Source of the DNA: Takakia lepidozioides
Taxonomy: Eukaryota; Streptophyta; Takakiopsida; Takakiales; Takakiaceae
Assembly: GCA_030704615.1 (NCBI GenBank)
Contig: CM060734.1
Coordinates: 9,054,001-9,114,000, forward strand
Direction of reading: 5' to 3'
DNA: 60,000 bases
The notes beneath the pieces are model-generated. The model was given only the letters and a program-made list of their open reading frames with translations, searched no databases and was not told the origin of the DNA. Made by a program: the position numbers and the translations under genes. Position 1 is the stretch's first letter, and the number at the start of each line of letters is the position of its first letter. Below, piece after piece: positions 1 to 10,800 of the stretch.

Positions 1-2
1 AA

Positions 3-575
3 CTTGGGACGTCGCTGTCAACAACCGAGATAAGCATGCTGGAGGAGGGAGGGTTTTGTCTTGCACGGTCCCGGGTGGTGCCCTTGTGCACTATCGGCAC
101 AGATGTGCCACATGCTCCGGAAATGCCTCCACCCGGTGCCGACTCCCACCCAACAAAAAGAGATGGAAAAACAGTGCGCCGTGTCGCTTCGGGTGCAGAT
201 CATGAATGCAAGATGGAATCGGCTAGAATTTTGCAGGCTCGGGTGGCTCGTATCACCGAAGTCCCTGCCCCGGGGTATGGACAGATTTACACAGTGCTGT
301 CTATTGGCTCAGTTCTTCATGGCAAAGAATATCAGGTTACCGTGGGGAATTTCCCTACTTGCACTTGTCCGGATTTTGTAACGATGCGTGAGGGCGCTCT
401 CGGCATGAGGGGAAGTGGGTCCCCTGCAAGCATCAATATTACATATACCTTGTAATTATGTGTTTGCGACGGTAAGAGAGACCAATTCATTCACCAAGCC
501 ACACTAGGCTACGGAGAAGTCATCACCCCTCTACAGCGGGACACCTCACGTAGGGCTCCGCCAAATTCTCTTTGA
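3..575 (+). pseudogene. MULE transposase C-terminus with SWIM zinc finger, frameshifted
   Basis: The frame reads a low-complexity linker, then a conserved block with VARITEVPAPGYGQIYTV, then the SWIM signature CTCPDF. In the family this is followed by PCKH, giving the CxC...CxH zinc-binding pattern. SWIM fingers are known from MULE and FAR1-type transposases, where they are thought to bind DNA. Compared with the reversed copy at 31757-32286, this copy has lost one base near 412, just before the PCKH residues, and gained one near 465. The last two zinc ligands are therefore out of frame. The frame is open to the left edge, so the real start lies outside the window. Confidence 0.75.
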
Positions 576-910
576 ACACATACGAGCCATGCCCGCTTCC
601 CACGCTGGTTTCCAGGTTACCATGTGAAGACTTTGCATTTAGGACAAACACATACATTTTGTTCATGGAACCAGCGCAAATGCACATGCCATTCATTGTA
701 AGCGTCTATCTGTGAATTGAAATAAAGTGTGTCAATCATTCAGAGCTCAATTCTGCCATATTTTCATATTCATCTTTTTGTGCAGGCATTGCAGACATGG
801 TGCATGGTGGCCCCCTTTGTTTTGTCCACGGTAATAGGCCCTCTTCTTGCAATCCTCGCCTGTAGGACCTTCTTCTCCAGCAGATTTGTGCCGCTCACGC
901 TTTGCAGGTA

Positions 911-963
911 CAACATGAGCTCAGCTCCCAGGCTCACGGGGCTGGGCTCACGCCGTAGCTACG
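911..963. repeat. MULE terminal sequence (copy 1)
   Basis: A GC-rich block with the internal palindrome GTAGCTAC at 955-962 and GTGAGC/GCTCAC motifs. Read outward in reverse it starts AGCGTAGCTAC. The same block occurs at 31336-31430, where it interrupts a different sequence (the MULE 1 frame). Identical ends at two unrelated sites support a transposon terminus. The opposite terminus is not available. Confidence 0.6.
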
Positions 964-2264
964 CTGCAATCCAGGTTGTTGGGGTGGGCTTGGGCTATGT
1001 ACTCCATCCATGCCAGGAGGCGATGATTGTCGTCCCACACGTAAAACATCTTTCCGGACAAGTGCTGGAAAAGAGGATCAGTAGCAATAAATCTCTCGAA
1101 CTCCTCATTTCGCCTTTGCCAATGGGGACCCCATTTGTCCACCTCATCGGAAGTGTGGGCACGAGAAGCTCCATGGTCGTTCTTGATGGAAACGTAAAAC
1201 GCGGCAGACCCTATTCAATATCCCTCCCGGAAAGAGAATTTCAGCTTGTCGATATCGGCTGGGAGTCTCACCACCTGCAAAGACACCAAGCGGCAAAGGG
1301 GAATCCGAAGCTTGGCTGGGTACACCATGCCCCCCAGGACCCTGCCAATGTTGTTGTGGGTTGCCTCCAACATTTTGGCAGCGGCCAACTTCATATCCGC
1401 CTCCGACATGACGTCTGTTGCAGGGGGGTTCTCCAGCAGCCCACCAGGACCGCCAAATCCAGCATGTATGCTCCGGGTTTGGGGCCTGGGGATGTCCGGG
1501 AGGATGTCATCCTGGTCAGAAAGCTCCCTCTCGTCGTCCTCAACATGGTCAACCACTGGCGGAAGCACCTCGAGCACTCTCCCCGTCTCTACTGCCCTCT
1601 CCCTGGCTTCACCTCGAACTTCCACAATCAGTGCTCTTTGTGGTGTTCTTTCCCCTCCTCCAGTCTCCACCGTATGGGTAATTGCGGGGGCTGCTCCCAC
1701 CCGCGATGGTGTAACCGGTGTATTACTGCCTGTTTGTGGTGTCTTGGAGGGATCCATCGTCTCTGTGCGTCCCTCGCTTACATGGGCATCTGTCATTTCG
1801 ATACCCCTGGCCTCTTCAGTGGCCTTTTCTCTTGCCTCCTGGCTAGCCTTCTGTCTCGCCTGTTCTTTTGCCCTCTCTTTTGCCCTCTCACAGGCCTTCT
1901 GTTTCTTACTAGGGGTAGCAGCAGGGGAGGCCTACAGGACGACCACCTTTGATTGAGGCGAACTGACACCCTCACGCGCCCTGCTCACTCCCCCCTCCGC
2001 AGCCTGTGACGGCTCTCTCACCGGGGATTGCATGTGCTTGGCTTTCTTCTTCTTCTTTGCATGGGCGGGCACTACTGCATGTGCATCAGCTTCCTCCATT
2101 GCCGGATCTGCTGTCCTCATCTGACGCCCTTCACCTGCCATGCCGCCTACACCAACCTCCCGAATGCCTATTCTGGCGTACTCTCGCTGCAGGTCCTCCC
2201 ATCCACCAACAAAAGGAGCAAGTTTGTGTTTGCCCTCCCGCCCCAAGTTGGGCGATCCAAACAT
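948..2264 (-). pseudogene. ParB-like domain protein, decayed and cut by a MULE end
   Basis: One minus-strand frame runs from an ATG at 2264 to about 964 with only two stops, a TAG near 1941 and a TGA near 1213. The first third is basic (a KKKKKAK run) and continues as a long charged helix of ERAKERAKEQA type. A linker rich in Ser, Thr and Pro follows. The C-terminal part has IPLCRLVSLQVVRLP and then SGKMFYVWDDNHRLLAW. This resembles the ParB N-terminal fold: an IP-type start, then the NHR motif in a hydrophobic frame. ParB-like domains bind or cut DNA, and many are fused to DNA methyltransferases. The frame ends abruptly at the MULE terminus near 963. A related gene lies at 6236-24541. The plus-strand 407-codon ORF over the same bases is a shadow. 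Confidence 0.5.
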
Positions 2265-2669
2265 GCAAAGCAGCTGCTCCGACGTCTGCTGCCGACGACT
2301 CTCTGACTGCGCTTGAAGACTAGTGGCTTTTGGAGTTACTGCTCGAGCAGTTGGAGCTGTCGATGATACACCACCGTGTCGCGCTCGTCTTCACTCTGTC
2401 ATCCCCAACAATCGTGAGAACCATCATCGAAATGAAAACCACCATCGCAACCACCATCTCAACAATCATGGAACAACAATGAAAACAAACCCAAGCAATG
2501 CCTAACAATCACATGCAGAAGTAGCAGAAGGATGCCAAAACAAACCAAACAAAGCGAAGAAGACCGCACATGTTACACAAAGCGAAAGAGGAAGGGGCTT
2601 GCCTGAGAGTGGTCGGCTTCAGTTGGCGCGGGCTGTGAGCAAGACAAGGGGACTTCATCAATCGCCCGC
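2265..2669. other. Spacer without recognised gene
   Basis: I see no supportable gene here. Positions 2405-2475 are a CAT/CAA-rich imperfect short tandem sequence. The remainder is AG-rich unique sequence. Confidence 0.4.
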
Positions 2670-2900
2670 TAGATGGAAAAAACGACACCGAATTTCCATC
2701 CAGCGGATGGTGTAGGACGCAACGTGGCCCTCCCTCCGCCCGAGCCGTTCTCATCCAGGAGCCGCCGGATGGAAAACCGGCGCCGAATTTTCATCCTGCG
2801 GGTAAGTCGGAGAGCGGCCGGATGGAAAATCGGCACCGAATTTTCATCGTGCAGGTAAGTCGGTCCACCTCATGGATGGAAAATTGGCACCGAAATTGTC
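2670..2900. repeat. Palindromic GGCRCC-core modules, cluster 1
   Basis: Four modules begin at about 2671, 2768, 2820 and 2874. Each has a left arm of GATGGAAAA type, a GGCGCC or GGCACC core, and a right arm of GAATTTTCATC type, so each can fold into a hairpin. The modules share GTAAGTCGG spacers. They belong to the same sequence family as the 96-bp array immediately downstream. Confidence 0.6.
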
Positions 2901-3048
2901 TCTAGCGGACGACAATGGTGGGAATAACCTGCCAAAAAGTGGCCTGCAGGCAAAAAACTCTAAGTTTAGTGTCTGAACAGAGAAAAAAACGCGAAAAAGT
3001 TGATGCAACGACTGAAAATGGTTGATGAAGGGCCGATACGGGCGTCTG

Positions 3049-4215
3049 TGGATGGATATTCGGCGCCGTTTTTCCATCCTCCAGATGCTCTCTGTCGACC
3101 TCTCCCCCCGAGACGAGTTCATCTGGCCGGCCTCGGATGGAAATTCGGCGCCGTTTTTCCATCCGGGGGATGATCTCCGTCGGCCAGGTGTCGGCCTCTC
3201 CCCCCGAGACGACTTCATCCGGCCGGCCTCGGATGGAAATTTGGCGCCGTTTTTCCATCCAGAGGATATTCTCTGTTGGCCACGTGGCGGCCTCTCTCCC
3301 CGAGACGACTTCATCCGACCGGCCTCGGATGGAAATTCGGCGCCGTTTTTCCTTCCGGAGGATGTTCTCTGTTGGTCACGTGCCGGCCTCTCCCCCCGAG
3401 ACGAGTTCATCCGGCCGGCCTCGGATGGAAATTCGGCGCCGTTTTTTCCATCCGGGGGATGATCTCTGTCAGCCAGGTGTCGGCCTCTCCCCCCGAGACG
3501 ACTTCGTCCGAACGGCCTCGGATGGAAATTCGGCGCCCTTTTTTCATCCAAAGGATATTCTCTGTCGGCCACGTGGCGGCCTCTCTCCCCGAGACGACTT
3601 CATCCGACCGGCCTCAGATGGAAATTCGGCGCCGTTTTTTTCATCCGGAGGATATTCTCTGTCGGCCACATGGCGGCCTCTCTCCCCGAGATGACTTCAT
3701 CCGACCGGCCTCGAATAGAAATTTGGCACCGTTTTTCCATCCGGAGGATATTCTCTGTCGGCCACGTGTCGGCCTCTCCCCACGAGACAAGTTCATCCGG
3801 CCGGCCTCGGATGGAAATTCGGCGCCGTTTTTCCATCCGGGGGATGATCTCTGTCAGCCAAGTGTCGGCCTCTCCCCCCGAGACGACTTCATCCGAACGG
3901 CCAGGTGTCGGCCTCTCTCCACGAGACGACTTCATCCGGCTGGCCTCGGATGGAAATTCGGCGCCGTATTTCCATCCGGGGGATGATCTCTGTCGGCCAC
4001 GTGGCGGCCTCTCTCCCTGAGACGACTTAATCCGACCGGCCTCGGATGGAAATTCGGCGCCATTTTTTTCATCCAGAGGATATTCTCTGTCGGCCACGTG
4101 TCCGCCTCTCCCCCCGAGACAAGTTCATCCGGCCGGCCTCGGATAGAAATTTGGCGCCATTTTTTCCATCCGGGGGATGATCTCTGTCAGCCAGGTGTTG
4201 GCCTCTCCCCCCGAG
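3049..4215. repeat. 96-bp minisatellite with hairpin core, about 12 units
   Basis: The tetramer before GGAAATTCGGCGCC recurs at 3135, 3231, 3327, 3423, 3520, 3616, 3713, 3809, 3948, 4044 and 4141. The spacing is 96-97 bp, except for one 139-bp interval that holds an extra partial unit. Each unit contains arms GGATGGAAA and TTTTCCATCC around a CGGCGCCG core, then GGCCTCTCCCCCCGAGACGA. Units alternate in small variants (CACGTGGC or CAGGTGTC), which suggests a higher-order repeat. Several ORFs of 100-240 codons cross the array on both strands. They are products of the repeat and are not called as genes. Confidence 0.9.
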
Positions 4216-4918
4216 TGTCGTGCACCTCACTTTGGTAAACTCCCCTTCAAGTCATAGTTACTCGGTTTGATGCGCGCGCCTGACTCCCAACCTGGCCGCC
4301 GGGCCAACTTGGAGCTTCGGTTGCTCACCGGGACATAACGGTCCCCCTTCGCTTCCCACTAAACCCTCCACCTATTTGGGACTAGTGGAATTCCCTTTGG
4401 TAGATGGCAGTCCGGAACAGCTCCCCATTGTTTGGTCGCTTTCCGGCTCGCTCGCTTACTCACTAGTTTTTGGTCACCAACGGGCTTGCACCGTTCTCGG
4501 GGTTACTACTCCCTATATATACTTCTGTAGCTGTCCGCGGGGGTTTCATAACCAGCCATGCCATTTTATGGCGAACCACCACGAAAACCCTCGACTCCCG
4601 GTGATGAGTCGCGGTGAGTCTTGGCCCACTCACCACGGCCCCTATGGACCGTGATGAGTCCCAAGACTCCCCACGACTCCCACCACGAGGTCTCCGCCCC
4701 CATGGTGAGTCCTATGCCACCCCCACTAAGTCCCGCTAAGCTACCACCACCCCTTGTGGAGCCACCCCCACCGCAACCCGGTGTGCAGGGCTCCACCTAG
4801 TGAGCGCCTCCGCCTCCTTCAGTGCCTTGGGCACTCAAGGGTGCTTCAGCCCCCCATACCTATCGCTGCCGATGCCCCCACCACAGGGGTAGCCCCTCAT
4901 GTGTCCCGACCCCCTGCC
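4216..4918. other. GC-rich spacer with a TATA-like box and GAGTC-rich stretch
   Basis: No gene is recognised. TATATATA at 4514-4521 follows a GC-rich stretch and could be a core promoter. Positions 4590-4700 are rich in GAGTC and GACTC in both orientations. The pairing of promoter and downstream frame is speculative. Confidence 0.25.
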
Positions 4919-5128
4919 CTCAAGGCAAAGGGCCGCGACAGCAATTGTACGGACTTCTCGTTGATGGAAGCAAAGAAGGGGTCAAAGTATTATCCGTGCA
5001 AGCATCTGTATTACATTTACCTGAAGAGATTGAGGATGAACTTGACTATTGATGACTTTATTCATGCACCAGCGTTGAGCGTGAACGAGCTGCACAAACT
5101 CCTCCGCCGGGATTCCAGAAATCATTGA
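4919..5128 (+). pseudogene. MULE SWIM-finger fragment
   Basis: The frame contains CTDFSLMEAKKGSKYYPCKH, then YYIYLKRLR and a FIHAPALS block ending in NELHKLL. It matches the C-terminus of the MULE transposase fragments at 31757-32286 and 47421-47828. The first cysteine of the CxC pair is replaced (SNCTDF instead of CxCTDF or CxCPDF). Nothing upstream could be aligned to the rest of the transposase, so this is an isolated remnant. A TATA-like box lies about 400 bp upstream. Confidence 0.6.
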
Positions 5129-5379
5129 TGGGGCAAAGGGAATCCACCATATGGATATTTGCAATTGCATTTTGATGCATTAGACTTTGTTTTGCAGTGT
5201 AATGAAATGCACCCCAAAACTCTTGGAATGAGACAGACAATATTAAAGTAATGTCTTTTAAATACTATGGACTGCTGGATATCCGTTGACGTCCAGTGGC
5301 AATTCAATGTCGAAACAGAATCAATACAAAGATGGTGGCAGGAAAAATTTGCAAATCTTCCAGACAGTTCCAACAGTAG

Positions 5380-5740
5380 CAGTTGTGGAGGCCATTTCTG
5401 GAAAAATGGCGCCGAATTTTCCTACTTTGGGCCGAAAACTGGCTAAGTCCCAACATATACAGGAACGATGTCTGGAAAAATGGTGTCGAATTTCCAGTTA
5501 CATGGCCCAGAACTGCCCAACATCTGTGCAATCCCCGGCACCATGTACCGAAATTCGGCGCCACATTTCTAAATTTTGGGCTTACACTTCAACCATGTTG
5601 GGACCTATAGCCGCGAAATTCGGCACCATTTTTCGCCGGAGACACCTATTACCGCGAAATATGTTGCAGATTTCTCCGGTTGCGGAAACTATTACCGCGA
5701 AATTCGGCGCCATTTTTGCAGATGTCGTTCGGAATTCGCA
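5380..5740. repeat. Palindromic GGCGCC-core modules, cluster 2
   Basis: Modules with AAATGGCGCC or ATTCGGCGCC cores occur at about 5403, 5554, 5608 and 5696, with weaker copies between. The phrase ATTACCGCGAAATTCGGC is repeated near 5690, with related copies near 5612 and 5650. This is the same hairpin type as clusters 1 and 3, but in a different sequence context. Confidence 0.55.
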
Positions 5741-6235
5741 TGAGCGGAAGACAAAATATCATGAGCACGGCTCTCAAAACTACAATTTCTACTTCAAACA
5801 ATGAATATTATATTGGTTTTTTCTTTTCTTTTTTTCTTTTTTCTGACACATTCAATTAAAATAATGTTTTTAATGTTTTTTATTTCCCTAATTTGTACTT
5901 CTGCTCATGAAAACCGATTGTCTTACTACTCCGCTCATGCCGCTCATGCCACTCATGCTCATGAAATAGCTAACCTCTTTCAGCTGGAAGGTAGTAGCCC
6001 TTGTGGTGAAGTGACACCATAAGTTACGCTCCCTTCGGGAGGCTGAGAGGGCTGAGAGGGCTGAGAGGGCAGCACTCCCCCTCCATTTTTATTTATTTTT
6101 TATCAGCAGAGAGAGAAAGGGGGAGAGGGAGAAGGAGAAAAAGATAGAGGGAGAGGGAGAGAGGGGAAGGGGGAGAGTCGGGCCTTGTTTGTTTTTGGCG
6201 TGTGAAATGACACGGTAGTAGTGTTGTGGGCGCAG
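5741..6235. repeat. GCTCATG heptamer cluster and purine-rich repeats
   Basis: GCTCATG and close variants occur at about 5903, 5932, 5941, 5950 and 5957, ending in CTCATGAAATAGCTAACC. A close relative of this end is at 48570-48650, and a reversed one is at 27214-27290. GAGGGCTGA is repeated three times near 6042-6070. Positions 6105-6180 are GGGAGA-rich. No gene is supported. Confidence 0.45.
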
Positions 6236-6825
6236 GGATAAGCTCGGTGAAGGGAGAAGGAAGGACAAGGAGAAGGCGCCGGCAAAGGACAAGGAGAAGG
6301 CGTTGGCGAAGGACCAGAAATTGCCTGCCGCTAAGGTAGGGAAGCCTGACAACACTCCCGTCATGGACGGCCGTGTGACACAGTCCACTTGGTCCAAACT
6401 CACCAGCCCTATAGGTGGCTATGTGAGAGGACCAAGCCAGAAGGCTGTCGAGGCCGCACTTACGCGGGGAAGCGCATTCTCAGATCTGGGCACAGGATGG
6501 GCACCTTGAGCTTACCCCCACCACCAATGCATTTTCCCCTTCTTCTGCCCGAGGGGGGGGGGGGGGGGGGGGGGCCCTCCTCACCTTGGAGAAGAGGGAG
6601 GCTTCAAAGGAGGCCGCAATGAGGTGGAAGGAGGAGGAAAGGAAGAGGGAGGAAGACAAGAAGAGGGAAGAGGGAAATAGGGGGCACGGGAAAGGGAGGG
6701 GGAAGAGTCCAGAGGGAGACACTGGCTTTGGAGGGCCCCTTGCAAAGTTCGTCGCCTGAACGGTCAATGAATAAGACCTTGGACTTTGGGGCGCCGCCTG
6801 CGAGCCTATTGAGTGCATGGGACAG
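6236..6825 (+). pseudogene. ParB/methyltransferase-like gene, 5' part (split by element A)
   Basis: The plus frame encodes a Lys/Glu/Ala-rich start with KDKEKA repeats, then PDNTPVMDGRVTQSTW and GGYVRGPSQKAVEAALTRG. A stop follows, and then an EERKREEDKKREE-type charged stretch. Such a charged N-terminus is also seen in the ParB-like gene at 948-2264. The frame is cut by element A. It appears to resume in sense at 19875 on the other side of the 13-kb insertion, where the duplicated GCTTC marks the join. The true start codon and exon borders are not clear. A poly-G run at 6553-6574 lies inside. Confidence 0.35.
6553..6574 (+). repeat. Poly-G tract, 22 G
   Basis: An uninterrupted run of 22 guanines. 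Runs of this length are unstable and prone to sequencing or assembly error, so the length is uncertain. Confidence 0.9.
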
Positions 6826-6830
6826 GCTTC
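6826..6830. repeat. Target-site duplication of element A, left
   Basis: GCTTC directly precedes the left LTR and is repeated at 19870-19874 directly after the right LTR. Confidence 0.9.
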
Positions 6831-7828
6831 TGTCGAGCGGCTTTTACTCACCCATCCCTTCGCTATCCGAGGTGGGAACTCCAAGATAGAAGAGTTGGAT
6901 ATCTCTAAGCACTCAGCCCGCTCAGAACAATCAGTCGTGACCTACAACTAGTGTATCATGGGAGTGCTTCCTGTTTGTATTTCCTTGCTTCATGTTAGCA
7001 AGATACCTTACTGTTTATATTTAAGTATCAGATTGCTTCAGCAATCTACCAGGTTCCAATCACTCATCCATACATTCCACAGCTTCATTCAGATCTCTCT
7101 ACACAGTGTGAGTATGGAATGTGTATCAGATTAAGATCTATCAAGTATCAGGCCGAAGCCATGGTGTCCCTAGTCTGCTCTACAGTATAACTCTACAGCT
7201 TGCATGGATCAAGCATCAACAGTTCGTGTCTCCTCCTCCACTGTGCTCTCCATTCCTCAGCTCCAGATCCTCCTCTCACCCTGATAGCCAAGTCGTGATG
7301 CCAGAAGTGTGTGTTCTCCCCATTGCTACCCTGCCTTTTCTACCTGCAAGCTGTCCTAACTGCCTAATTAACTAACTAACTAACTGTCATCCAGACAGAA
7401 TACACGTTCCCTCTGCCGATGTGGTTCCCACACAGTCGTTCCCTGCCATGGTAACCGTTCCCTACGAATGTTGTGACGGGCTGTGCCCAACTGTGTCGGC
7501 TGTGACTCGCTATGTCGGACTGTGCCGGGCTGTGGCTAACTGTGTCGGGCTGTGTAAAGCTGTGTCGGGCTGTGGCTAACTGTGTCGAGCTGTGATAGAT
7601 TGTGATAGGCTGTGATAAACTGTGATAGGCTGTGTAAGGCTGTATCAGACTGTGACAAGCTGTGTCAAGCTGTGTCTAACTGTGTAAGACTATGACTGAC
7701 TATGTAAGCCTGTCTACCACCGCTAAGGCCTGTGTTGGTCTAAGTCTACCATCCGTAAGTCTGCGCAAAAATTAAGGGTACCCCACAGAACCCATAAAAC
7801 TGTCTAAGTCCTAAACAGCCCTCTAACA
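6831..7828 (-). repeat. Element A 3' LTR (998 bp)
   Basis: Read on the minus strand it starts TGTTAGAGGG and ends CCGCTCGACA. It contains a CACAGCC-type minisatellite at about 7477-7700. At about 7013-7026 the minus strand reads TTAAATATAAAC, a TATA-like motif. This copy keeps the GTGAGTAAAA sequence near its end that the 5' LTR has lost. Confidence 0.92.
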
Positions 7829-7846
7829 TTACCCCTCCCCCTCTCA
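7829..7846 (-). other. Polypurine tract of element A
   Basis: Directly upstream of the 3' LTR, the minus strand reads GAGAGGGGGAGGGGTAA. The same tract precedes the LTR at 32917. Confidence 0.85.
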
Positions 7847-7861
7847 AAAAAACCGTGTCCT

Positions 7862-10800
7862 CACGGTTTACTGTTTAGGATCAGCAAACCTTTGTGAGCA
7901 AGCACCCTTCTGTCGGTGAGAGTCCCTTGGAGGGCTCTGTGTGCAAGCCCAAGCCCTGGTGACTGGTCACCAAATGGAAATGTCTGTCCTTCCTTTGGTT
8001 GATATGGCGGTAACTTCTCAAGCATAGGAGATCCCCGTCGTTTCTTCTCTGCCATTGGAAGTACATAGTCCTCCGCCATGTCAAAAGTTTCCTCCACAGA
8101 ACCAGTTGTATCATAATCATCCTCCCCCTTGTGGACTTTCGGTGCTCTAACCTTCTCGGGAATCCTGCGTGGCACACAGTGTTTGCCCACCATGTTTGGA
8201 AGTTTAAACTTAAAAACCTGCATCAATCTCTTGCGTGCAAAATTAGTGTATTCCCGGAGCTCCTTGTCCGTATAGATGAGGGGTGTGCCAATGACCTTGG
8301 AACAGTGTAATTATTTTCTGGCTTCATGTCCCTTATAAAAAAAGATCATCAAGGCCAAATTTTTCTTTGGCCAAAATGTCCAAAGAAAAATTGAACCAAG
8401 AACGAAGTTGGGGATCCTTTTGCAACATGATCTTCATATCATACAGATACGTATGGGGTGGAACTGAAGGTAAGACCCAATGATCCCCGGTGGAATAACT
8501 CTGAAATCTCGACTGCATCTTCTGCTGCTCAATGTGATAGCGTGCAATGAAACAAGCAGCATAGTATAATCCACAGCCCATGACCAAACTAGGTACCTCA
8601 TTGGTCTTGGTGTAGATGTACCCATGAACAATCTGAAAGGCAATTAATTCCTTCAGCATGGTGCCTGCAATAGACTAGTACCTCGCAAAATGGTGATCCT
8701 CAATGGGTCGGTTATTCGGAAGAACCTTAGTCCGAGTTGCCACCGGCAACCAAATGCACATGATCTGGTAATAGTGTGCCAAAGACTCTGGAGGACTGAA
8801 TTCCTTCCAAGCCAAATCCATCACAATGGGAATTTGGTTGAAGGGCATAATCATAGCCCGATTGTACTCAAGTGCAGCAGGAGTCCTAGGTGGGTTAAAA
8901 GAAGCATCCCCCCAAACCTCAGATTGCTACAGGGCCATGGTATCAACAGTGTCAACCTGCTGTGGTTGCTGTGATATGGCCGCCACTGTCCATCCTATTG
9001 TTGGCAAGTCCTGCACCTCCTGTGATGAAGATTGGAAAATCAGAGTCCGCGCATGCAAATAAGCAACCACCAGCTATTCCTCAGGAACAAAGGCTCTTTT
9101 GTCAATGTTGGAGCTCAAGTCATCCACGTGAGTCTGCAGCCCTTCCACATCATCCTGCAACTCAACTATCCGACTATAGACATTGTCTATAGTGGTTGTG
9201 GCAATGTTCTGTACATGTAGCCTGAGATCATTCATTTCCTCTTGCGTGAGCTTCCTTGGTGCCTTCCCTTCCACCGGCCCTTGTGTTAACCACTCTTGCA
9301 AAAGATGATTACCACCAAGTCCTGTGTAGCACCCCGAAGAGCCTGCTCCTCCTTGAGTTTGTACATATCCAACTGTTGTTGTAAAGCCTCCATGCACTCC
9401 GCATGAGATTCAACGAGGGCTGCATAGGCAGCAGTCAGATTATTGGCTTCCTTCCAAGCCTTGGTAGTTACAGAAAGCTCATTCTTTTGTGATGTGAGTG
9501 TTTGCTGCAACTCAAGGATGTACCTGTCCTTTTGAGCCTCAACCTGACTGTACTATTGGAAAGTATCCTCATTGCAACGGATAGTAGCCTTCAAGTCAGC
9601 AATGAGTTTTGCCTGCTCCACTGATTCAGCCTCCATCATCAAACATCTGTCAGCCTGATTCTTAACTTCTAATGCAGTTAGCTCCAGAGTAGTGTTAGTG
9701 TGGCACATTGGATGATCATTTTCTGATGAACTGACTCCAACTCTGTATGTAGCAACTTCACTTCCTGCAATTTGCCCTCATGCTTCACCTGTAACTGATA
9801 TATCTGTTGCTTATGGACTTCATGCAACTTCTCTTGCTCCAGACCTGCTTCAATCAAATTCTCCTTCGCAAGTTGTAGAGCAGATTGAGTGTCCTCCAAC
9901 TCTTTCTGCAACTTAAGGTTGGCCTCCATATCCACCATATTTGCACACTCAGTGGCAATTCTTGCCTCAAACTCTTGCTTGAGCTCCTCCCTCAATGCTG
10001 CCAATTACGTGGAAGGAACATGGGATTTCACATAAGTGCCCAACAATGTGTCCTACTTATGAACTCATAAGCATGGCCTGCTGTGGGTCTTCATGGAGAA
10101 CTTTCTACCGTTCCCCCTGATCCTCCACAGTTTGATGTTTCACAAACCAATCGGGCCATGATCCCACAAGATCTTGTTCCTGAGCCACCTCCTCCTCCAC
10201 AGGTGCTGCAGTGCCCTTGCACTCTACCCCTTGACCCTCTGTCACAGGTTTGGGCATGACTTGCACAACAGGGATTTCCTTGGTCAGACTCTGCATCTTT
10301 GGTGCTATTGGTTCTCCAACCATGCCAGAGTTTTCATAGAGAAGGTCACCCTTCTCAATTTCTGCCACTACCTGCTCTGTAGTGGGAATGTCCAACCCTT
10401 CTCCTTCCACAGCAATAGGCTATGGTGTAACAGCATGTACTATCTGAGTTACCCCTGGGGCAACCAAGTCAACTGGCTATGGTGGCTGTGGCACTGAAGT
10501 AACTTCTTCCTCCCTCTCCAAAGGTCGTGCTTCCAGCAATAACAGCCCCTTGTGCTGCTGCTCCTCATCCTGCACAAGAGCTATGGAAACATCATCTTGT
10601 GGTTTCCTTGTAGCTAGTGGATCTGCCACTACAGTCGCATCCCGCTTCTGTCTCTTGGACTGGTGCTGCCCCTCCAATCCCCCTTCACCTTGTGAAGAGC
10701 CCTGCTCCTCAACTGCAGTTGTGGCTGTCTCAAACACTCCCATCACCTTGCGTTCTCGCGCATCAAGCAAACAAGAGTCAAGGATAATTTGCGCAATTAT

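Larger units (their letters stand above)
1..963 (+). mobile_element. MULE copy M0, 3' part
   Basis: This is the 3' end of a Mutator-like element that enters from beyond the left edge of the window. It holds the C-terminal SWIM part of the transposase (to about 575), about 330 bp of untranslated sequence, and a terminal sequence ending near 963. The same sequence occurs in reverse orientation at 31336-32286. Its first 32 bases also match 36119-36149 reversed, so M0 is an unbroken reference across a breakpoint that is split in the second copy. The element end lies inside the antisense ParB-like frame at 948-2264, so it inserted there. The other terminus is outside the window, so the target duplication cannot be tested. 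Confidence 0.75.

Noticed and set aside
729-1952. 407-codon plus-strand ORF
   Set aside because: It is antisense to the ParB-like frame, has no domain, and is Ser/Leu/Cys-rich as expected of a shadow of a charged helix.
2844-4097. ORFs of 100-240 codons on both strands
   Set aside because: They are translations of the 96-bp minisatellite, with the repeat period visible in every frame.
3049-4215. CRISPR-like array
   Set aside because: The period is regular, but spacers are nearly identical, there are no cas genes, and the genome is eukaryotic. The same applies to 58262-58935.
4596-4660. Hammerhead ribozyme core (TGATGAGTC twice)
   Set aside because: The leading C of CTGATGA and the GAAA box with pairing stems are absent.
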